Below the pieces are notes generated by a model. The model searched no databases. It was not told where the DNA came from and was given only the letters and a program-made list of their open reading frames with translations. Shown here piece after piece: positions 57,801-64,000 of a DNA stretch of 64,000 nucleotides. Numbering within the stretch: position 1 is the stretch's first letter; each line of letters begins with the position of its first letter. The stretch comes from Gibbula magus (Eukaryota > Mollusca > Gastropoda > Trochida > Trochidae). The position numbers were made by a program, and so were the translations under genes. The stretch is taken from the NCBI GenBank assembly GCA_936450465.1, contig OW388291.1:81109436-81173435 (forward strand), given 5' to 3'.

Positions 57801-58939
57801 TCCAATTGCAACAACTTCTTGATACCTTGCTGAAGTAGAAATTCCTCTTAAAAATCATACTTGATTTCAATGTAATTTATTTACAATAATGTGTGTGTTT
57901 TTAAGAGCAAGTGTGTGTTTGGCATAGATTAATGATATGCAAGTCATAGAAAGCTATTAAAGCTAATTATACACAGACTTCTTCAAATTAACTAACTGTA
58001 CAACAGACAAGATTTTATTCTTCATTTGATGACGATCAATTGCATCCCAAAACCTATTATTTGACATATTCAACCCAACCCAACCCCAAATCTCCCCATT
58101 GTTTGACTATATAATTTTTGGACCTTCCCATGGTGAACCTCCCCCACCCCACCCTTTCAATAAGCGAACCCCTCCTCCCCTTCACCAATGGCTCTTTTCT
58201 TTATCTGGTGAGGTATATTTTTATTTTACATAGAAACATAAAACAACAATATTTCAGTAGGTACGGTATTTTTTATTACTAGTGAATATGACTAGTTGTA
58301 TAATGAAAAACAAAATGTGACCTCTTTCTTTTTAAAAAGGTTATTTGTACAGCATAATCTTAAAATGTACATAATATAAACAATTCTAAACACAAGATTT
58401 ACCGTGGAAGAAAATAAACCTTCCCAAAACAATTTTGATTTGTAAGGCTGATAACAGGTGTTGAATAACAGGTAGCTTGAAACAAGCATATGCATATGTA
58501 ACATTACAACCAGGAATATAGGACAATAGTACTCCACGACCATGTGATACAGCAATATCTGACCAGCTGGATATACAGGTGTTAACTGGGTGTAAGAGCA
58601 CTGAAGAGAGGTGGTATCATCACATAATGCTTCACAACCAATGTGATAAAGTAGGCAACATGTCACGGTTCAACTCATATATGTTGGATAAGTAACAATT
58701 TAAACAAACACATGGTTAGTGTCTAAAATTCACAAGGCAATAATACACAGCACACTTTTATAATGTTTTTTTGGCACGTTAATGGGTGGTGTATAAACGA
58801 ATGAATATATTTCAGCATGGTCAGCATATTTCTTACAAACATTGGCAATGCACAGGTGGTCTGAAGTCTTGGAACAAAAACCTAGTACACAGGTGTGACA
58901 AAGTTGATGGATAAAACTGTGTGACATCCATTCTTACAA
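54889..58939. other. gene-free interval downstream of TMEM179
   Basis: No protein signal on either strand. AATAAA at 55065-55070 is the first candidate poly(A) signal for TMEM179. A 19-bp imperfect stem lies at 55512-55531/55549-55567 (caagttttatggatttacaa against its inverse). The rest is AT-rich with simple runs only. Confidence 0.45.
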
Positions 58940-59340
58940 GATATAGAGCCAATGGCTCTGTAGCTCATCAGGCTTTGTATGGTTAGAAGATAAAGAGATT
59001 GAAATAAATTGCTATGACCTTGAAACCAATCCTAAGGTGATCAATAATATGAAACTGGGGACATATTCCAAAATGTGTCATGGTACAAAATCAGACTGAA
59101 ATACATTCTGTATCTTCAACACAGCTTACATATGGAAAAGTGATTCACAAACACCTATGCTCGTTAGTTTTGGAGAAGTTGTATAAAGATTTTAGGGGTA
59201 ATGCACCTCCCTACAAAAATTCAGCTTTAGGGGTGCAGCAGTTAAAGAAGAGTTGAGCAAGTCGAAAAAGGTGAAAAGATCACAAACAATGGACGTAAGC
59301 ATATCATAAGCACATCTGGCCTTGTTGACCTGAAAAGCTT
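58940..59340 (+). mobile_element. minisatellite-core repeat element, short copy G
   Basis: Left end gagccaatggctctgtagct at about 58945. A diverged core follows ('tacaaaaattcagcttta', 'aagtcgaaaaaggtgaaaag'), then a damaged right end 'cacatctggccttgttgacc'. The oldest-looking copy in the window. Confidence 0.5.
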
Positions 59341-61698
59341 TTTTTCATGAAATTCTATAAATGTATCATGTTATGTTATAAATCAGTTGGTATTCTTACT
59401 ATTTGTGAAAAAACAAAACTTAATGTCATTAAAATGGAATTTTCAAGAACTTCAACTGAATGTCAGTACTACACTTTTCAGTAAATAGTACTGATGTATG
59501 TATACATGTCAATATCAAGAACATTTGTGATTCCTTCCAGTTTCCCCCTCCTATCACTGAAAAAAATTCGAAATTTGATAGGAAGTCTGCAAATTTATTC
59601 CAAAAATGAAACTGAAATACATGACTACAAATATTCAAATAAATAAATCTTGCATCTCATTATCATCTGCATTCTTTCTTCATAGAGGTTACTCAAGTCA
59701 ACTTGTTCCAACGTAACCTCTGTTGCAAATGGAATCATTTTTTGCTTAGAAATATTTGCAATCCAATAGTTTTCCAATCAGTGATGCCGTTTTAAAGATG
59801 ATCATTTGCCAATGCCAAGTTTCAATACTTTTTAAACAGACACATTTCCTCTTTGAATGTGCGATACTGAATGTATGTTTCTATAAATTGTGAATAAAAT
59901 TAAAATAATCATGCTGATAAATACAAGACCAAATCAGAGATAAAAACGGAAAATATTTTTCTTTGTATAATAATAAATATTTAAGACAATTCCAAGTAGT
60001 CTATATATGCTATTAGAAATCTTTTTCAGTCAAAGGCTAAGACCTCTGAAGTTACTTGGTCAATGTAAGTCATTGTAAGATGTGATTTCATTGGATAGCA
60101 AGTGAGGAGGGAATTTGTTGCATGATTTTCATCACCAGGAGATTTCAGTATCAGCAAGAAATATGGTTCATTTGTAACATGGGAACATGGGAACATGGGA
60201 AGAACACACTTGAATGACCTCAGTGGACCAACCTTGCACCTCAAAATGTTCATGTATTTTTGACAGAGAGAGAGAGATTTTGACTTTCTATTGGAGCAAC
60301 GGGTGATACAAATTCTACAGAACATCAGCTTTATTAATTAATAAATTGTGTTGATAAAATGATGCAAAACAAGAATGATTATTTCATATTGCCTTGTAAA
60401 CTGTGAAAACAATTGATTATGTGACGACTTAAACAAAGTTCCTTGAAGGTTTAATTGAAATAAACAGCACTTGTCACTATATAACAAACAGAAACCATGA
60501 TAAGAAACCACATTGGAAGTTCATAAAGTCACTAAAGTGACTATAGCCCTATTGTTCAGCAATGCAAATTCACGCCATAAAACTAAGGGAATCTACAGAT
60601 ACAAATCCAACAGCAAAACATTATGAAATGATTAATACAAGAATAAATGCAAAACAACCCAAAAAATAAATTAATATTTTCAGATCTGTAACAGATGAAG
60701 TCAATGAACATTCATGAGAGAAATCTATGATAGTCATAAGAAAAATTATTGAACATAAATTAATTTGCTAAGTAACTAAAATATACTAAGATGCTTAAGT
60801 AGAAAAAGGAATAAATACCCAAAATAAAAATATTTTAGACTGTAATGAGACAATTTAATTTGTAAATCAAAAATCTTTGTTATAGATGTCTCTCCTTTTT
60901 GCTATTTATGACGAGTACATTACTGCAACAATTTAATTAGTTAAAAGCAAGATCTTATACTATGAATGACTGAAGATCTGACAGCGACCAGAAACGCCAC
61001 GAGTCATATCAAAAGGAAATGAACTTTGCCTTTGACTCTACCAATCAGTGTCCTGCCTTCTGACTCGCAGAAGGAATATTACTTAATTACTGCATGTATA
61101 ACATACAAACATCACTATCTAGATGATATACAGTACACCAATCATGTAGATGTGAGACATTTCACCCCTATCATCATGATCTTAACTATAAGCCGAATGC
61201 TGATGATTCTATCCTGAGTGGCGACAGTTCTTGACTTGATGAGAGACAGCTTGTTTGACTCATATAATCCACAACATGTAATCTTTTGGTCACAAATGGC
61301 TTCTGGATTATCGAAACTGATGAGAAAATTGCACAATTTGGAAATAAATAGCATGGGTTAATTAATACAATATGGAATATGGCAGTGGAAGCAGCTGAAT
61401 AAAGTGGATATAAAATGTAATGGGTATATAGTATAAATATAAAGAGACAAAACTCGTAGAAATTTCCTTACTCAGGCTTTCTTTAGGTGAAATTCATTTG
61501 CCAACAAATTAGGCTTCAGTTTAAGTCACTTGAAAATAAATCACAATACATTTCAAGAAATCAATATCACATCCTATCTGGGACAATATAAATATTATCA
61601 CAAACAGATCTTATTAGTTCTTATCAATGAACAGGTAACAGCTACAATGTTTAACAGTTACAACTGGAATGACGTTTTCACAACACTCCAAATCTTAA
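59341..61698. other. gene-free AT-rich stretch
   Basis: Only short shadow frames are seen. A small triplicated 'aacatggg' run lies at about 60177-60200. It may include distal 3' UTR of the minus-strand gene that ends at 63158, but no signal decides this. Confidence 0.35.
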
Positions 61699-62053
61699 AG
61701 GCGCTGTAGCACGTTTTTGGCAAATTTTATTTTTTCAAATTTCTCATTTATAATGATAGTTTATGTCATTTATATTAACTTCAGAAGGTAAAACATCATA
61801 TTACACAAACCAATTCTCCGTAGTGGTAATAACAGTATTGCGTATAAAGCAAAAATTGCATGGCGGTCATTTTATTGTGAACACAATTTATACTTTTTGT
61901 ATGACAACAATGATTCCCATCGCTTTACTGAACCATGTATACTCATTTTTTAAATTTTTTTCCCAAGAGGGAAGGGTGTTTTACCATTAGTGACATTATT
62001 TTTCAAAAACATTTCATCAACTTATTTCAGCGAAAAAACGTGCTACAGCGCCT
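61699..62053. mobile_element. TTAA-flanked MITE, family T1, copy 2
   Basis: TTAA at 61695-61698 and 62054-62057. Termini AGGCGCTGTAGCACGTTTTT and its inverse. 355 bp, the same length as the copy at 34712-35066 and in the same orientation ('gcatggcggtcattttatt' near the centre). Confidence 0.85.
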
Positions 62054-63157
62054 TTAAAGCTGTATGTGCTATAGAAACATTAGAACAATTAACTTGATTA
62101 ACTGATAGTGTGAAGCCCATCATGACAACATTGAAGTTCTAAGTTGTTTGAAATTAGGCACCCAACAAGATTTTCTGGGTAACATCTTCTTTATTGTGAA
62201 CATACAAGTTTCCGAGTATATGCTTACTCCTTCATCAGGTGGAATGTGTCCAGTTGTATTTGTTGATGTCAGATTAACTCTTAATCTTCATGCACCCGGT
62301 GAAGGATCAAGCATATATACTCCAAAAAACTTTGTGTTTGATTACAATAAAGAATTTGTTATCAAGAATATCCCATCTCCTTATACATTCCACTTATAAA
62401 TGCCCTTCAAAGATTTGCCCCTATCATAATATTGTGCTTAATGAAAGCAAGGTGGAAATATGTTTGTTTTTAATAATTGTTTGTGTTGGTGGTAAGACAA
62501 ATCAGGTTATTGGTAATTTACCAACACTGTCCAAGCCATAAGCACCTGGCAATATTTATTTTAAAAAAACAATAATGGGTCAAGAAGATTTGTAAAAGCA
62601 CTAAAAATTCAAGTTCAGTGTTCAACAACAAAAATCACTAAATAGTCTTTTTCAGTTGTTTACCCTTTAACCAGCTGATTTCTTTATGATATCTCTGTCA
62701 CTAATCTGAGATATTTACAATATGACTTGTTTACCTACTACAGACATACAATTAACCCTCAATTTTGTAAAACAATTAGCTGTCACCTTCAACAAGGTAA
62801 CCATGCTTCATCACTTTGTATGTATTTTTAAATTAACATTGTCAATTTGAATGAAAAACTAAATAATAACCAAGAACAAATACCAGCAGAAACTATAAGG
62901 TTTAGTCTGTTGAACAGGCCTTATTTCACACTGCAACACACTTAACCTTCACTTAAATATGCAATTGATTTTGTTCTTAGACAGTTCATCTGTGTTAGAT
63001 TTAGGATTTTCTGATAATCGATGAGATTTACTTTGTTTACAACAGCTTGATGGTTTACCTTCTGTTGTGACTTACAATCAATATGATCTTAAAAGATGTG
63101 ATTAATTTTGGCATAGTTAACCTTGCCATAATGATGCTACAACAGAGTTAACTCCCC
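62054..63157. other. gene-free stretch, probably 3' UTR of the gene ending at 63158
   Basis: AT-rich, no supported ORF on either strand. It lies directly downstream (minus sense) of a long open coding end, so at least its right part should be 3' UTR. Confidence 0.4.
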
Positions 63158-64000
63158 TTATCGATGTCCAGCTCCATCCATGAAGTTCTGCCTCCACTCT
63201 TGATGGTATGGCATCTGTCTTGGGGCAGGGGGTGGTGGCTGCTCCATGGGAATGGGGGTGGAGGGGGGTGGGGTGCGCGAGTGCTGCAGATGCCCCCCTG
63301 GTATGGGCGGGGGCTGTCTGTAACTCTGAGGGGGGTGGGAGGGGTAGGAGGTAGACGAGTGACCAGTCAGACTTGAAAGTCCCCCACCAGGGTGCATGGA
63401 GGACGAGTACCCCTGGTGACTGTGGGAACTTGATGGGACGTGGTTGTAAGACGGGGGTCCTGACGATGATGCGGGGTAGTGTCCAAGAGAGGAAGTGGAT
63501 GGGTGGCTGCTTCCACTAGTGTAGTGTCCCATTGAGGATGTTGAGGGGTGGGTACTTCCAGATGTGTGATGTCCCATAGAAGAGGTTGATGGATGGCTGC
63601 TTGCAGACAGATGGTGTCCCAAAGATGAAACTGATGAAGCGGATGGGTGGTAGCCCGTACTTGATGTTGAAGGGTGATGGCTCATACCTTGACTATGGTT
63701 CCCCATGCTCCCTGAAGGATAGTGCCCCATGGAGGAACTCGACGGGTGACTCATTATGGAGCTTGAAGGATGAAAGTTGGATGAGGAGCTCGAGGAATGA
63801 CCATTCATAGTTGTTGTAGCTTGGTGAGACACAGGAGGGTTATACCCTGGGGGAGGTGGAGGGGATTGATACCCTAGAGACTGGGGCCCGGAGCCTATCC
63901 CCGGAGCTGGTGGGGGAGGGGAGAAGGAGTCGGGGGTGGGAGGGAGGGGATAGCCCTGTCGGGGTGGCGCGGACGACCCTGAGTATGCAGATCGAGGGTT
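63158..64000 (-). CDS. C-terminal end of a Ser/His/Pro-rich protein (partial, runs off window)
   Basis: A single frame is open on the minus strand from the window edge to TGA/TAA-type stop at 63158-63160, about 280 codons. The part nearest the edge is Pro/Gly/Tyr-rich (PPRQGYPLPPTPDSFSPPPP, SPPPPPGYNPPVSHQ). The middle is built of imperfect 13-17 residue repeats of the type HPSTSSMGHH. The end is Pro-rich (YRQPPPIPGGHLQH) and finishes EWRQNFMDGAGHR. This composition is disordered and typical of tails of chromatin or transcription co-regulators, but I do not recognise the protein. The methionine in the middle of the frame is not evidence of a start, since the frame continues upstream. Strong CG content contrasts with the AT-rich flank. 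Confidence 0.75.
   Translation of the reverse strand, partial: NPRSAYSGSSAPPRQGYPLPPTPDSFSPPPPAPGIGSGPQSLGYQSPPPPPGYNPPVSHQATTTMNGHSSSSSSNFHPSSSIMSHPSSSSMGHYPSGSMGNHSQGMSHHPSTSSTGYHPSASSVSSLGHHLSASSHPSTSSMGHHTSGSTHPSTSSMGHYTSGSSHPSTSSLGHYPASSSGPPSYNHVPSSSHSHQGYSSSMHPGGGLSSLTGHSSTSYPSHPPQSYRQPPPIPGGHLQHSRTPPPSTPIPMEQPPPPAPRQMPYHQEWRQNFMDGAGHR

Noticed and set aside
58292..58666. 124-aa minus-strand frame, Cys/Tyr/Leu-rich
   Set aside because: AT-rich chance frame. Two overlapping frames give similar lengths, and there is no domain, splice or base-composition signal.

Overview
The window reads as nuclear DNA of an animal, most likely a mollusc and possibly a vetigastropod snail. All genes are split by GT-AG introns, intergenic DNA is AT-rich, and introns and gaps are filled with tRNA-derived SINEs, small TTAA-flanked inverted-repeat elements, an L2/CR1-like LINE and dispersed elements with a minisatellite core. 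The molluscan placement rests on the repeat style (SINE tail with an 'aacgccgc' motif, (GACG)n-tailed core repeats), so it is an inference. Gene content is conserved animal housekeeping.

Layout, left to right. (1) 77-4611, plus strand: the last ten exons of a very long gene that best fits ubiquitin hydrolase USP34. (2) 8717-13696, minus: a complete nine-exon AHSA1 (HSP90 co-chaperone Aha1), tail-to-tail with USP34. A non-autonomous Tc1-like element fills most of its first intron. (3) 15.25-18.8 kb: a repeat island in which a 5'-truncated LINE with an intact reverse-transcriptase ORF sits inside another repeat. (4) 19715-26523, minus: DMAC2L (ATP5S, factor B), with introns inflated by minisatellite-core elements. 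(5) 28493-32597, plus: DMAC2 (ATP5SL), a paralogue of DMAC2L placed head-to-head with it. (6) 32.6-37.2 kb: gene-free repeats. (7) 37234-51559, minus: a complete fifteen-exon PRPF39 (U1 snRNP factor). Its ninth intron holds an opposite-strand two-exon gene (41167-41846) for a small, possibly myristoylated protein I do not recognise. (8) 51819-54888, plus: TMEM179, whose start codon is only 259 bp from that of PRPF39, so the two probably share a promoter. (9) 54.9-63.2 kb: no supported gene. (10) 63158-64000, minus: the C-terminal coding end of a Ser/His/Pro-rich protein that continues off the window.

The genes do not form an operon or one pathway. The notable biology is gene order. USP34/AHSA are tail-to-tail, as I recall USP34/AHSA2P being on human 2p15. 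DMAC2L and DMAC2 are adjacent divergent paralogues with matching exon structure. AHSA1, DMAC2L, PRPF39 and TMEM179 are all on 14q in human as I recall, pointing to an old linkage block. Exon borders were read by hand from splice signals, frame and family knowledge. No alignment or database search was possible.
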